53,737 nt of DNA. Origin: Bifidobacterium leontopitheci. Its GTDB lineage: Bacteria > Actinomycetota > Actinomycetes > Actinomycetales > Bifidobacteriaceae. Positions 23,939-32,429 of the stretch are shown here, one piece after another. The notes under the pieces are model-generated. The model saw only the letters and a list, made by a program, of their open reading frames with translations. It was not told the DNA's origin and made no database searches. Where the stretch lies: the NCBI RefSeq assembly GCF_009193355.1, contig NZ_WBVT01000021.1, forward strand, positions 1-53,737, in the 5' to 3' direction. The position numbers were made by a program, and so were the translations under genes. Position 1 is the first letter of the stretch. Every line of letters starts with the position of its first letter.

Positions 23939-25909
23939 ATGAGTCCGAAGCAGTTGGAAGACATGTATGATGCGGTGATCGTCGGCGCGGGTGCGGCCGG
24001 CCTGTCCGCGGCGTTGGGGGCGCTCCGCTCCCCCGCCATCGAGGAGATGAGGGCGAGCGGGATCGAGCCGAGGATCCTGGTGATCTCGAAGCTGCAGCCG
24101 TTGCGCTCGCACACCGGTTCGGCGGAGGGCGGCATTGCCGCGAGCCTGGGCAATGTGGAGCATGACGACTGGCATTGGCATTATTTCGACACCGTCAAGG
24201 GCGGCGACTGGCTGGTCGACCAGGACGCGGCGAAGCTGCTGGCCGAGTATGCGCCGCAGACCGTCATCAATCTGGAACGTCAGGGGGTGGCGTTCTCGCG
24301 CACCGCGGACGGGCACATCGCGCAGCGCCGCTTCGGCGGCCACACCGCGGATTTCGGTGGGCAGCCGGTGCGCCGCGCCGCCTACGCCGCCGACCGTATC
24401 GGCCATCAGATCCTGCATACCTTATGGCAGCAGTGCGTGGCGGCGGGCGTGACGTTCGCCGAGGAATGGTATGTGACCGACCTGGTGCTGGACGGATCCG
24501 ATGATGGCGGCGCCCATGTGGCGGGCGTGGTCGCCTATGACACGCATTCCGGCGAGGTCCATGCCGTGCACGCGCGCAATGTGCTGCTGGCCACCGGTGG
24601 CGCCGGACGGCTGTTCCACACGACGTCGAACTCGTGGGACCTGACCGGCGACGGCATGGCGCTGGCGCTGGCGGCAGGCATGCAGCTGGAGGACATCGAA
24701 TTCGTGCAGTTCCATCCGACGGGGCTCGCCCATACCGGCATACTGCTCTCCGAGGCGGCGCGCGCCGAGGGCGGCGTGCTGCGCAATGCCTCCGGGGAGG
24801 CGTTCATGGAACGGTACGCCCCGGAGCATCGCGATCTGGCGGCGCGTGACGTGGTGAGCCGTTCGATCATGGCGGAGATCGACGCCGGCCGCGGCGTGGC
24901 GGATCCGAAGGACCCGCAGGGGCCGAAGGATTGCGTCTGGCTTGATCTGACCGGCATCGACCGTGACCATATGGAGGCGGTGCTGCCGCAGGTGGTGGAG
25001 ACGATCCGCGAGTATGCGGGCATCGACCCGGCGACCGACTGGGTTCCGGTCAAGCCGACAGCCCATTACACGATGGGCGGAATACCCATCGATACGGACG
25101 GCGAAGCCTACCGTTGGACGGCGGACGTTGACGGCGTCGACGGTCGCACGATCGTCGACGGCCTGTTCGCAGCCGGCGAATGCTCGTGCGTCTCGGTGCA
25201 CGGCGCGAACCGTCTGGGCGGCAACTCGCTGCTCGACGCCTGCCTGTTCGGCACGCGCGCCGGCACGCGTATGGCGGAACGCATCGCAGAGGCCCCGGCC
25301 GCCGATCCGACCAACGATGACGTCGCCGATGCCGCTACCGAAGTCGACAGCTTGGACACCGCCTCGACGTTGCGCAAGAGAGAACTCAATGAGCTGCTCA
25401 CCGCGGCCAAGCCGGCCGACGACGATAGCGCTGCCGAAAACGATGCGTACGGCGCGACGGCTGACGGCTCGGCTGCCGACGACAATCCGTACCGGCTGCT
25501 GGCCGACCTTGGCCGGGTCATGGAGCAGGCGCTCGCCGTCCGGTGCAGCGCGCAGACCATCGAGGCCGCGCGCCGGACGCTGCACGACGATCTGATGCCG
25601 CGCGCCGTCGCCTTGCATGCGCACAGCGATGTCGCGGCGTTCAATCAGGAGGTCACCGCCATCTGGGAGGCGCGTCATCTGGTGATGCTCGCCGACGCGA
25701 TGCTTGACGCCACCGACGCACGGCACGAGTCCCGCGGCTCGCTGATGCGCCTTGACTATCCGGCGCGTGACGATAGGCGGTTCCTTGCCCATTCCATGAC
25801 CGCGTTGGCTTCGCCGGCCGCCCAGCATACCGATGACGAGCGGCTTCATGATGTGCGCTGGCAGCCTGTGCACATCGTTGATTTCCCGCCGAAGGACCGC
25901 GAATACTGA
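23939..25909 (+). CDS. succinate dehydrogenase/fumarate reductase flavoprotein subunit
   Basis: This 656-residue flavoprotein interconverts fumarate and succinate. Motifs: [17 protein letters not shown] (FAD), [16 protein letters not shown] with His 58 positioned for covalent [52 protein letters not shown], and [20 protein letters not shown] with the catalytic Arg. The His distinguishes it from L-aspartate oxidase (NadB). An Ala/Asp-rich insertion of about 80 residues (around 455-530) precedes the C-terminal helical domain. The start is uncertain: ATG 23939 (GAGGGG very close), ATG 23963, ATG 23930 and GTG 23909 are all in frame. The iron-sulfur subunit follows 129 bases later. No membrane-anchor subunit gene is present. 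Confidence 0.9.
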   Translation: MSPKQLEDMYDAVIVGAGAAGLSAALGALRSPAIEEMRASGIEPRILVISKLQPLRSHTGSAEGGIAASLGNVEHDDWHWHYFDTVKGGDWLVDQDAAKLLAEYAPQTVINLERQGVAFSRTADGHIAQRRFGGHTADFGGQPVRRAAYAADRIGHQILHTLWQQCVAAGVTFAEEWYVTDLVLDGSDDGGAHVAGVVAYDTHSGEVHAVHARNVLLATGGAGRLFHTTSNSWDLTGDGMALALAAGMQLEDIEFVQFHPTGLAHTGILLSEAARAEGGVLRNASGEAFMERYAPEHRDLAARDVVSRSIMAEIDAGRGVADPKDPQGPKDCVWLDLTGIDRDHMEAVLPQVVETIREYAGIDPATDWVPVKPTAHYTMGGIPIDTDGEAYRWTADVDGVDGRTIVDGLFAAGECSCVSVHGANRLGGNSLLDACLFGTRAGTRMAERIAEAPAADPTNDDVADAATEVDSLDTASTLRKRELNELLTAAKPADDDSAAENDAYGATADGSAADDNPYRLLADLGRVMEQALAVRCSAQTIEAARRTLHDDLMPRAVALHAHSDVAAFNQEVTAIWEARHLVMLADAMLDATDARHESRGSLMRLDYPARDDRRFLAHSMTALASPAAQHTDDERLHDVRWQPVHIVDFPPKDREY

Positions 25910-26038
25910 GGCTCTCGGAATCAATGGACGGGGCCGCGGCGCGGGCGTCATGGGGCGTCTGCGCCGCGGCCGTTTTGCGGGATATGGCTTATGGCACAAT
26001 ATGATGTCGATTCTTGTGGTGAGGGAGGCTGTTGCGAT

Positions 26039-27001
26039 ATGACCGGCATGGACAATGCGCTGGCTACGGTGACCGTGCGCGTGAACAGGTTCACGCCGCG
26101 CCCCGAGCGTGAGCGCGCCGCACGGGGAGGCTCCCCGTTCGCCAAGGCGCGGCGGGGCGGTTCCCCGTTCGGCGGCGGATCCGCCTCCTCCCGTAACCGC
26201 AGGCCGCGCGGCAAGCATTGGACGCAGGATTACACGCTGACCGTGCGCCCCGAGGACACGGTGCTCGACTGCCTGCTGACCATCAAGCGCACCCTTGACC
26301 CGACGCTGGCATTCCGCTATTCGTGCGGGCATGGCATGTGCGGTTCTGACGCCGTGGCCATCAACGGCACGCCGACGCTGCTGTGCACCGCAGGTGTGAA
26401 GGATTGGGCGAAGCGACCGAACCAGTTCGCGCAGACGGATGCGGAAGGATTCCGCCACACCGGCGATGATGCCACAGACGAGGCCGCTTCCGGTGAGACG
26501 CCGGCTGACGGCGGTGCCGCCAATGACCTTGGCGTCATCGAACTGTCGCCGCTGCCGGGATTCCCGGTGCAGCGTGACCTGATCGCCGACATCGACCCCA
26601 TGCTCGATCAGATTCGCAAGCTCAAGCCGTATCTGCAGGCGGATGGCGTGCTCGCCACCACTGCGGAAGGCAAGGTGGATGTGTTCGAGTATCTGCAGAA
26701 TCCGGAGCAACTGACGAAATACGAGATGCTGAGCAACTGCATCGCCTGCGGCGTGTGCGAGGGTTCCTGCCCGGTGTTCGCCGGCGGTGACGCGTTCATC
26801 GGACCGGCGGCGCTGATTGCCGCCTCCCGTTTCGTCAATGATTCACGTGACACCGCGTTGGACACCCGGCTTGACGCGATCGATACGGCTGACGGCGTGG
26901 CCGCCTGCCAGTCGGTGCGCGCCTGTTCGCGGCATTGCCCGCGTGGCATTGATGTGGGCGAGGAGATGTGGCAGATTGTCGCCAAGGTCAGGGAGCGCTG
27001 A
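26039..27001 (+). CDS. succinate dehydrogenase/fumarate reductase iron-sulfur subunit
   Basis: This 320-residue protein carries the three cluster sites of SdhB/FrdB: a plant-type 2Fe-2S loop (RYSCGHGMCGSDAVAINGTP then LLC), the 4Fe-4S motif CIACGVCEGSCPVF, and the 3Fe-4S-type region ACQSVRACSRHCPRGI. I chose the ATG at 26039, behind GGGAGG (26023-26028), over ATG 25991, which has no ribosome site. It is about 80 residues longer than usual. A basic insertion near residues 19-50 contains a duplicated RGGSPF (DNA repeat CGGGGMGGYTCCCCGTTCG), and an acidic one follows the 2Fe-2S domain (TGDDATDEAASGETPADGG). Partner subunit is upstream. Confidence 0.9.
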   Translation: MTGMDNALATVTVRVNRFTPRPERERAARGGSPFAKARRGGSPFGGGSASSRNRRPRGKHWTQDYTLTVRPEDTVLDCLLTIKRTLDPTLAFRYSCGHGMCGSDAVAINGTPTLLCTAGVKDWAKRPNQFAQTDAEGFRHTGDDATDEAASGETPADGGAANDLGVIELSPLPGFPVQRDLIADIDPMLDQIRKLKPYLQADGVLATTAEGKVDVFEYLQNPEQLTKYEMLSNCIACGVCEGSCPVFAGGDAFIGPAALIAASRFVNDSRDTALDTRLDAIDTADGVAACQSVRACSRHCPRGIDVGEEMWQIVAKVRER

Positions 27002-27087
27002 CCGGAACCGTTGTTCCCGAACATGCGGTGGACCGTCGTATGGGACGCCATGCATGATCGTGAACCATCATCGTTAGAGTGAAGGCT

Positions 27088-27759
27088 ATGGATAAGACGT
27101 CGTATACGAATCTCGCCAAGGCATGGGAATTTGTGGAGGATCATGCCTATGCCCGTCAGCATGAGACCTTGGCGGGCATCCGCGTGCAGGCCGAGGAGGC
27201 GGGGCTCAACCAGGGTTCGGCGGCTCAGGCGGAGTTCCTGCGCATGCTTGCGGTGATGACGCGCAGCGCTTCGGTGATCACCGTCGGCTCCGGGTCGGTC
27301 GTGGAGATCCTGCAGCTGCTGGATGCGCTTGACGGTTCCGGCCAGTTGACCGCCGTGGATTCATCGTCGCAGGGCATTGCATTCATCCGCCGCATGTTTC
27401 TGGCGTTGGCCGATGCCATGCAGACGACCCTTCGTGCCGTGAACGCGCCGGTTAGCGTGTTTCTGCCTCGGTTGAACGGCGCCGATTATGACCTGATTGT
27501 CGTCTCCGGCGACGCCGCCAATTATGCGGACACGTTCGCCCAGGCTCCGCGGCTGCTGAAGCCGCATGGTGTCATCGTGTTCTGCGATATGCTCGCCTTC
27601 GATGACGAGGCGGCCAATGGCGGCGTGCTGAATCCCGCCGACCGCAGCGAGAAGGCGACGGCCATGCGCCAGCTGTTGGATACCGTGGAGGCCGATGACC
27701 GGTTCGATTCGGCGCTTACGGCGATCGGCACGGGCATGCTCGTCGCCGTGAAGCGCTGA
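27088..27759 (+). CDS. class I SAM-dependent methyltransferase, O-methyltransferase-like
   Basis: The 223-residue protein resembles family-3 O-methyltransferases of the kind common in actinobacteria. The SAM site is SASVITVGSGSVVEILQLLD, followed by GQLTAVDSSSQGIAFIRRMF. The later DYDLIVVSGDAANYADTFAQ replaces the usual FIDADK, and LLKPHGVIVFCDMLAF completes the fold. The weak metal-binding region (SGDAA instead of DADK) makes catalytic activity uncertain. ATG 27088 is used; a GTG at 27079 is an alternative. It follows the iron-sulfur gene by 86 bases on the same strand and ends at a hairpin. Confidence 0.78.
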   Translation: MDKTSYTNLAKAWEFVEDHAYARQHETLAGIRVQAEEAGLNQGSAAQAEFLRMLAVMTRSASVITVGSGSVVEILQLLDALDGSGQLTAVDSSSQGIAFIRRMFLALADAMQTTLRAVNAPVSVFLPRLNGADYDLIVVSGDAANYADTFAQAPRLLKPHGVIVFCDMLAFDDEAANGGVLNPADRSEKATAMRQLLDTVEADDRFDSALTAIGTGMLVAVKR

Positions 27760-27809
27760 TACATGCCGTATATATTCGCGGATATAAGGCCGCGGATATA
27801 CGGCATGTA
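27760..27809. terminator. hairpin between convergent methyltransferase and LOG genes
   Basis: Arms TACATGCCGTATAT (27760-27773) and ATATACGGCATGTA (27796-27809) form a 14-bp stem directly after the methyltransferase stop, with an internal CGCGGATATAAGGCCGCGG-like inner symmetry. There is no T-run, but the position between convergent genes fits a stop. Confidence 0.65.
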
Positions 27810-27882
27810 CCAGCATGACGATGATGTGATATGCCGGGCTGGTGGCTCTTGCCGGACTCGCCCGGCGCGCAGCTTGCGGCCG

Positions 27883-28923
27883 TTATCGGCGAATCGCGCT
27901 GACAGCCACTTCGACCGCCTCATCGGTGTCGTCGGTGATGAGCACCAGGTTCGGGTCGAGCGGCGAGATCATGCCATGCCCCTGGACGGTCGAGGTTAGC
28001 CATTCGAACAGCCCGCGCCAGTATTCCGTGCCGTACAGCACGATCGGCATGGACATCACCTTGTGGGTCTGCACGAGCGTGAGCAGTTCGAACATCTCGT
28101 CGAAGGTGCCGAATCCTCCCGGGCATACGATTACGCCGGACGAGTATTTCACGAACATGGTCTTGCGCACGAAGAAGTAGCGGAAGCTCATGCCGAGGTT
28201 CACCCACTGGTTGAGTCCCTGCTCGTGGGGCAGTTCGATGCCGAGGCCCACCGATTTGCCTCCTGCGAGCGCCGCTCCCCTGTTCGCCGCCTCCATGATG
28301 CCGGGTCCACCGCCGGTGATGACCGCCACACCGTGCTTGGCGATCCCTTTGCCCATGCGCCGGGCCGCCTTGTAGTCCGGGTCTGTGCGCGGCGTGCGGG
28401 CGGATCCGAAGATGGAGACCGCGGGTCCGAGTTCGGCGAGTGCGCCGAATCCGTCCACGAATTCGGATTGGATGCGCAGCACGCGCCACGGGTCCATGTG
28501 CAGCCATTCCGTGGCCTGCTGTGCCTTCAGCAGGTTCGCGGTGGTGTTGTCCTTGGGGATCATAGGCCCGCGCAGAATCACAGGCCCCCGATGATAGGTG
28601 TCGCCCAACGGGGATGCGTCGTTCTGTGACGCCTCGTCTTCCAGCATTTCGATGCCTTCTGAATCCAGCGTGTCGTCCGGCTCGTCGGATTGCCGCTGTT
28701 GGATGTCGCTCATGATCTCCTTTCCGCGTGTCTGATCGTCGTCTCCCGGATGCCGGTCCTCCCATTGCGCCCGGGTCTCCTCGATGATCTCGTTCAAGGC
28801 GTTGTTCGCCATGGCCTCGGCCACTTTGCGCGCCGCCTTCTTGCTGGCCTTCTTTGCTTTTTTGCCGTCTTTTGCGGTCTTATCCGCCTTTCCCGGCTTT
28901 TCTGCTTTCGTTGTCTTCGACAT
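27883..28923 (-). CDS. LOG-family protein (TIGR00730 Rossmann fold) with Lys-rich N-terminal extension
   Basis: The 346-residue product belongs to the LOG (lonely guy) family, whose studied members release base from nucleoside 5'-monophosphates, classically cytokinin nucleotides. The core shows VSIFGSARTPRTDPDYKAAR, VITGGGPGIMEAANRGAALA and VIVCPGGFGTFDEMFELLTL, with the Arg/Glu active-site pattern. A basic N-terminal tail (KTTKAEKPGKADKTAKDGKK...) and an acidic stretch precede the core. Two starts look usable: ATG 28923 after GAGGAG, and in-frame ATG 28713 (residue 71) directly after AAAGGAGATC. The shorter product would lack the Lys-rich tail. Physiological substrate unknown. Confidence 0.88.
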   Translation of the reverse strand: MSKTTKAEKPGKADKTAKDGKKAKKASKKAARKVAEAMANNALNEIIEETRAQWEDRHPGDDDQTRGKEIMSDIQQRQSDEPDDTLDSEGIEMLEDEASQNDASPLGDTYHRGPVILRGPMIPKDNTTANLLKAQQATEWLHMDPWRVLRIQSEFVDGFGALAELGPAVSIFGSARTPRTDPDYKAARRMGKGIAKHGVAVITGGGPGIMEAANRGAALAGGKSVGLGIELPHEQGLNQWVNLGMSFRYFFVRKTMFVKYSSGVIVCPGGFGTFDEMFELLTLVQTHKVMSMPIVLYGTEYWRGLFEWLTSTVQGHGMISPLDPNLVLITDDTDEAVEVAVSAIRR

Positions 28924-29178
28924 CGTCGCTCCTCTTCGTTCGCCGTCGGCATCCGGTATCCGCGCGCTGCATCGTCGTCGTTCGGCGTATCGATGCCTTG
29001 CGCTCTATGATTTCACCATTCCACCAGATATCTCAACCTATCAGACCGATTATCGGCATCACGGCCTGCCGATGCCGTCCGGCTGTGAATTGGCCGAGAA
29101 TTCATCTCCAGTTCCGTCTGCGTCCTTCTGTACGCAGACGCTAGCAGGCATTGGCCGTAGTTTTCAAGGTCTTTGCCG
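28924..29178. other. spacer between the LOG gene and nhaA
   Basis: No gene is supported. A small hairpin (9-bp arms, CGTCTGCGT at 29115-29123 with ACGCAGACG at 29132-29140, 8-base loop) lies downstream of nhaA and may stop its transcription. The rest is the promoter region of the LOG gene. Confidence 0.45.
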
Positions 29179-30453
29179 TCATTGCCGCCTTTCGTCGTCC
29201 GCAGCCTCCAACTCGTATCGGCGTGACTGCCGGCTCAGCAGTATGCCGGAGATGAGTGCGGCGATCAGCGAGGCGGCGAGTACGCCGAACCTGCTTTCCG
29301 CCGACAGCTCGGCGTCGGCGTATGCCAGTGATGCTATGAGGAACGAGACGGTGAAACCGATGCCGCAGGCGCAGGCCGCAGGGAACATGTCACGTACGCG
29401 CAGCCCCTTGGGCATGGCGAGACCGCCCACATGCGTGGCGAGCCAGGCGGTGACCATGATGCCCAAGGGTTTGCCCACCACGAGCGCCACGATGATGCCG
29501 ATCACGATCGGCGAGGTCATCAGCGCCGGCGTCAGTTCGGCGAAATGCACGCCGGTGGCGAACAGAGCGAACACCGGCAGGGCGATCAGCGCCGATATCG
29601 GCTGCAGCTTGCCGGCATATCGTTCCGCTCGCGGCGTCGCCTCACCGTAGCATTCGCGGGACGGCGTGAGCAGGCCGACCAGCACGCCTGCCAGCGTGGG
29701 ATGCACGCCGGCTTCGAACATCATCACCCATGCGAGGATGCCCACCAAGCCCACCAGCAGCCATGGCACCTTGCGCAGCCTCACCAGGAACGCCCAGACG
29801 ACCGCGCATGCGGCGATGCCGATGAACCAGTACCATGCGTTCAGCGAGGAGAAGAACACCGCGATGAGGATGATGGCCAGCAGATCGTCCACGGTGGCGA
29901 GCGTCATCAGGAACGCGCGGATCGACCCCGGCAACGCCTTGGCGAACAAGGCGAGCACGGCCAGCGAGAACGCGATGTCCGTGGCGGTCGGGACCGCCCA
30001 TCCCTGAATGGCTTCGGCGAACGGCACGGTCTCGCCCCCGGTGATGGTCACCCATCCCGGGGCCGGCGGCGCATAGCGGGAGAACAGCATGATGACGGCA
30101 CTGAACAGCACGGGAGGAGCCAACATGCCACCCACCGCGCACAGCATGGGCACCGCCGCGGCCTTCGGATTCGCCAGGGACCCAGTGGTCAGCTCCTGTT
30201 TGAGGTCGAGGCCGACGGTCAAAAAGAACACGGTCAGCAACCCGTCCTGCGCCCAATGCCCGATCGGCAGCACCAGGTTCGTGCCGGCTATGCCGACCTG
30301 CGTCTCCGCCAGCGACTCGAACACATGATAGGTCGCGGGCAGGTTCGCGAAGATCAGGCCGAACAGTGCGAACGACAGCATGATCAATCCGGATATGCGA
30401 TCCGACTCGGCCACTCGGCGCGCAGCTGCCCCAAAGCGTTTCAACCGGTTCAT
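29179..30453 (-). CDS. nhaA: Na+/H+ antiporter NhaA
   Basis: This 424-residue, 12-helix protein exchanges sodium for protons and supports pH and salt homeostasis. Family features: SGLIMLSFALFGLIFANLPA, LLTVFFLTVGLDLKQELTTG, PTATDIAFSLAVLALFAKAL, and the aspartate pair in LATVDDLLAIILIAVFF, which corresponds to the ion-binding Asp pair. Later helices (AGVHPTLAGVLVGLLTP, KPLGIMVTAWLA, ACGIGFTVSFLIASLAY) match the family. The ATG at 30453 follows AAGGAGGGG. A tandem repeat and palindrome about 70-120 bases upstream may be its operator region. Confidence 0.95.
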   Translation of the reverse strand: MNRLKRFGAAARRVAESDRISGLIMLSFALFGLIFANLPATYHVFESLAETQVGIAGTNLVLPIGHWAQDGLLTVFFLTVGLDLKQELTTGSLANPKAAAVPMLCAVGGMLAPPVLFSAVIMLFSRYAPPAPGWVTITGGETVPFAEAIQGWAVPTATDIAFSLAVLALFAKALPGSIRAFLMTLATVDDLLAIILIAVFFSSLNAWYWFIGIAACAVVWAFLVRLRKVPWLLVGLVGILAWVMMFEAGVHPTLAGVLVGLLTPSRECYGEATPRAERYAGKLQPISALIALPVFALFATGVHFAELTPALMTSPIVIGIIVALVVGKPLGIMVTAWLATHVGGLAMPKGLRVRDMFPAACACGIGFTVSFLIASLAYADAELSAESRFGVLAASLIAALISGILLSRQSRRYELEAADDERRQ

Positions 30454-30519
30454 GGCCCCTCCTTTCCCCGCATGATCGACTCCTCACGCGGCATTACCGT
30501 GCGGACCCGCACATCGCCT

Positions 30520-30571
30520 GTGTCATATCATCAGTGTCATGTCATCAGTGTGACACTCGCTAGTGTCACAC
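30520..30571. promoter_or_regulatory. candidate operator upstream of nhaA: two 14-bp direct repeats plus a palindrome
   Basis: GTGTCATRTCATCA occurs twice in tandem (30520-30533 and 30534-30547), immediately followed by GTGTGACACT-CGCT-AGTGTCACAC (30548-30571), a perfect 10-bp-arm palindrome. The repeats and palindrome share GTGTSA. The position, 67-118 bp upstream of the nhaA start, suits a regulator-binding site. Confidence 0.5.
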
Positions 30572-30644
30572 CCACCAACCATATGCAACACATGTTCTAA
30601 AGAACGTATGTACTATGGTAAACCATGCGCCCTACAAACAAACA

Positions 30645-30685
30645 ATCCGCGTGCCGCGGCATTCAAAGCCGCGCGGCACGCGGAT
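30645..30685 (-). terminator. Rho-independent terminator of malY
   Basis: ATCCGCGTGCCGCG (30645-30658) pairs with CGCGGCACGCGGAT (30672-30685); read on the minus strand the stem is followed by TGTTTGTTTG, a T-rich tail. It lies 66 bases past the malY stop. Confidence 0.8.
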
Positions 30686-30751
30686 GCCCCTCACTTCACC
30701 GGCCCAGTGTCAACAAACGCCATTCGCAGCGGCAACGCACCCGCCGAATCA

Positions 30752-31939
30752 TCACCCCTGCCGACCGGCGAGCGCCTTCCCCATGGAGTCCAGCACCTGC
30801 TGCAGCAGCTGAGGCGGGCACGCGAGGTTCACGCGCTCGAATCCGGAGCCGGAACGGCCGAACAGCACACCCTCGTCGAAGTACACGCGGGCCCGCTCGC
30901 GCATGAAGTCGCGCAGCTTCTCGTCGGTATCGAAGCCCAGACCACGGCAGTCCAGCCACGCCAGGTACGTGCCCTCCGGTTCCACGAGGCGCAACCCGTC
31001 CGTGCGCTGCACAAACGCGCGAAGCATGGCGAGGTTGCCTGCCAGCACCGTGAGCAGCTCGTCAAGCCATGCTCCGGCACGATCGTACGCCGCCTGACAG
31101 GCAACGAGGCCGAAGTGGCTGACGGTAAGGCCGGCGATGTTGTCGGCGGCGATGTCGAACCGACGGCGCAGGCCGGGGTTCACGATGACCGCGTTCGAGC
31201 AGGCGAGACCTGCCAGGTTGAAGGTCTTGGTGGGTGCGGTGAACTCGAAGCAATGCTCGGCGTACCGTTCCCCCAGCGTGCCGAACATCGTCACCTCGTG
31301 GCCCGGGTAGGCGAAGTCGGCGTGGATCTCGTCGGCGAGGACGACGACCCCGTGCCTGATGCAGATGTCGCCGACGCGCCTCAACTCGTCCTCACTCCAT
31401 ACGCGGCCGACCGGATTATGCGGGTTGCACAGGAGCATCGCCGTGCAGCGCGGGTCACTCGCCTTGGCCTCGAGGTCGTCGAAATCCATGATGTAACGGC
31501 CCTGCGCGTCTTGCACGAGCTCGTTGTTCTCGATGGTCAGGCCGTTGCGTTCGGCGGCGAAGCGGAACGGGTAATAGACAGGCTCCTGGATGATCACCTT
31601 GTCACCGGGGCGGGTGACGGCCCGCAGCGCGGTGTTCACCGCCGGCATCACGCCGTCGGACAGTCGGATGGTCTGCGGCTCGACCTGCCAGCCGTGCCGG
31701 CGCTTCATCCAGCCGGTCACTGACGCAAGATAGTCGTCGGTGGCGTAGTCGTAGCCGAACACGTCGTTTTGCGCGGCGCGCACCAGCGCATCGACGATTT
31801 CAGGAGCCGGCTTGAACTCCATGTCTGCGACGGACATCGCGATAACATCCTCGCTGCCGGGACCCATGTCCTCCTCGATAAGATGCCACTTCTCCGAGGT
31901 GGTTCTCCGACGCTCGACCATGGAATGGAAATCGTACAC
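30752..31939 (-). CDS. MalY/PatB-type cystathionine beta-lyase (PLP class I/II aminotransferase fold)
   Basis: This 395-residue PLP enzyme resembles MalY/PatB C-S lyases, which split cystathionine or related thioethers to a thiol, pyruvate and ammonia. Motifs: MSVADMEFKPAPEIVDAL, FGYDYATDD, LLCNPHNPVGRVWSEDEL, VVLADEIHADFAYPGHE and the PLP Lys in FTAPTKTFNLAGLACSN. The best start is GTG 31939 (reads VYDFHSMVERR), behind CAAAGGAGCAGCC; earlier in-frame codons lack such a site. The six-unit hairpin array begins 62 bp upstream of this start. It complements metY and metNIQ in sulfur amino acid metabolism. Confidence 0.9.
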   Translation of the reverse strand: MYDFHSMVERRRTTSEKWHLIEEDMGPGSEDVIAMSVADMEFKPAPEIVDALVRAAQNDVFGYDYATDDYLASVTGWMKRRHGWQVEPQTIRLSDGVMPAVNTALRAVTRPGDKVIIQEPVYYPFRFAAERNGLTIENNELVQDAQGRYIMDFDDLEAKASDPRCTAMLLCNPHNPVGRVWSEDELRRVGDICIRHGVVVLADEIHADFAYPGHEVTMFGTLGERYAEHCFEFTAPTKTFNLAGLACSNAVIVNPGLRRRFDIAADNIAGLTVSHFGLVACQAAYDRAGAWLDELLTVLAGNLAMLRAFVQRTDGLRLVEPEGTYLAWLDCRGLGFDTDEKLRDFMRERARVYFDEGVLFGRSGSGFERVNLACPPQLLQQVLDSMGKALAGRQG

Positions 31940-32391
31940 GGCTGCTCCTTTGACGGCTCGATTGACTCGATTGGACACAAACGTCACCATGATACCGCAT
32001 AACCGACCGTACCCGGAGCGCGACTCACGAGTACGGTTCGTCATGAAACCGTCAACCGACCGTACTCATAGACACCGGTACGGGTACGGTCCGTCATGGC
32101 TTTTGCAACGAACCGTACCCGCAAACGTTTGCACGGGTACGGTCCGTCGGCAATTCTCAACGGACCGTACTCAAACTACCCGCTACGAGTACGTTCCGTC
32201 AGAGAAAAGACAACCAAACGTACTCGAAATCCACTCCCGAGTACGTTCCGTCAGATAATCACAACCGACCGCACCCGGAACGGCCCATATGAGTACGGTG
32301 CGTTGACGACGCGACGCGCCACACGACCCGTGCCGCGCGACACGCCGTACGCCGCACTCCCCGACGCCACGCCGCGCAACCCGGAAATTGG
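31940..32391. other. spacer between malY and the tRNA-Arg pair
   Basis: No gene is supported over 452 bases. It holds the malY ribosome site (around 31943-31951), then the six-unit repeat array (32001-32305), then a GC-rich stretch (32306-32391) with nothing else I can name. Confidence 0.7.
32001..32305. repeat. array of six hairpin units with variable loops and linkers
   Basis: Six units start at 32001, 32054, 32107, 32159, 32212 and 32263. Each has a 14-base half (AACCGACCGTACYC-like), a variable 13-14-base loop, a 15-base inverted half (GRGTACGGTYCGTCA-like) and a variable 9-10-base linker. Twelve half-sites share YRACSRMCCGTACYC in alternating orientation. GTAC cores are spaced 21-22 bp within and 30-31 bp between units; one of the twelve is GCAC. 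Several stem changes are matched in both arms or kept as G-U pairs, e.g. unit 5 (AAACGTACTC with GAGTACGTTC). It lies immediately upstream of malY. A role as an operator array or structured RNA is inference. Confidence 0.85.
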
Positions 32392-32427
32392 AAAAGCCCT
32401 TGGAAGCATTCGCTTTCAAGGGCTTTT
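32392..32427. terminator. terminator of the tRNA-Arg pair
   Basis: AAAAGCCCTTG (32392-32402) and CAAGGGCTTTT (32417-32427) form an 11-bp stem. On the minus strand the stem ends in TTTT, just past the 3' end of the second tRNA. A T-run also follows on the plus strand, so it could work in both directions. Confidence 0.8.
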
Positions 32428-32429
32428 TG

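Noticed and set aside
23939..25909. L-aspartate oxidase (NadB)
   Set aside because: The His in [10 protein letters not shown] and the adjacent Fe-S subunit favour succinate dehydrogenase/fumarate reductase.
24422..26710. Minus-strand open frame of 762 codons across the flavoprotein and Fe-S genes
   Set aside because: It spans two real genes on the other strand and has no domain.
32001..32305. CRISPR array
   Set aside because: The repeats alternate in orientation, spacers are only 9-14 bases, and no cas gene is present.
32001..32305. TIGR-type dual-guide array
   Set aside because: Two variable segments per unit are similar in outline, but no Nop-domain Tas-like protein is in the window and the helical phasing favours protein binding. 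Kept only as an alternative to test.
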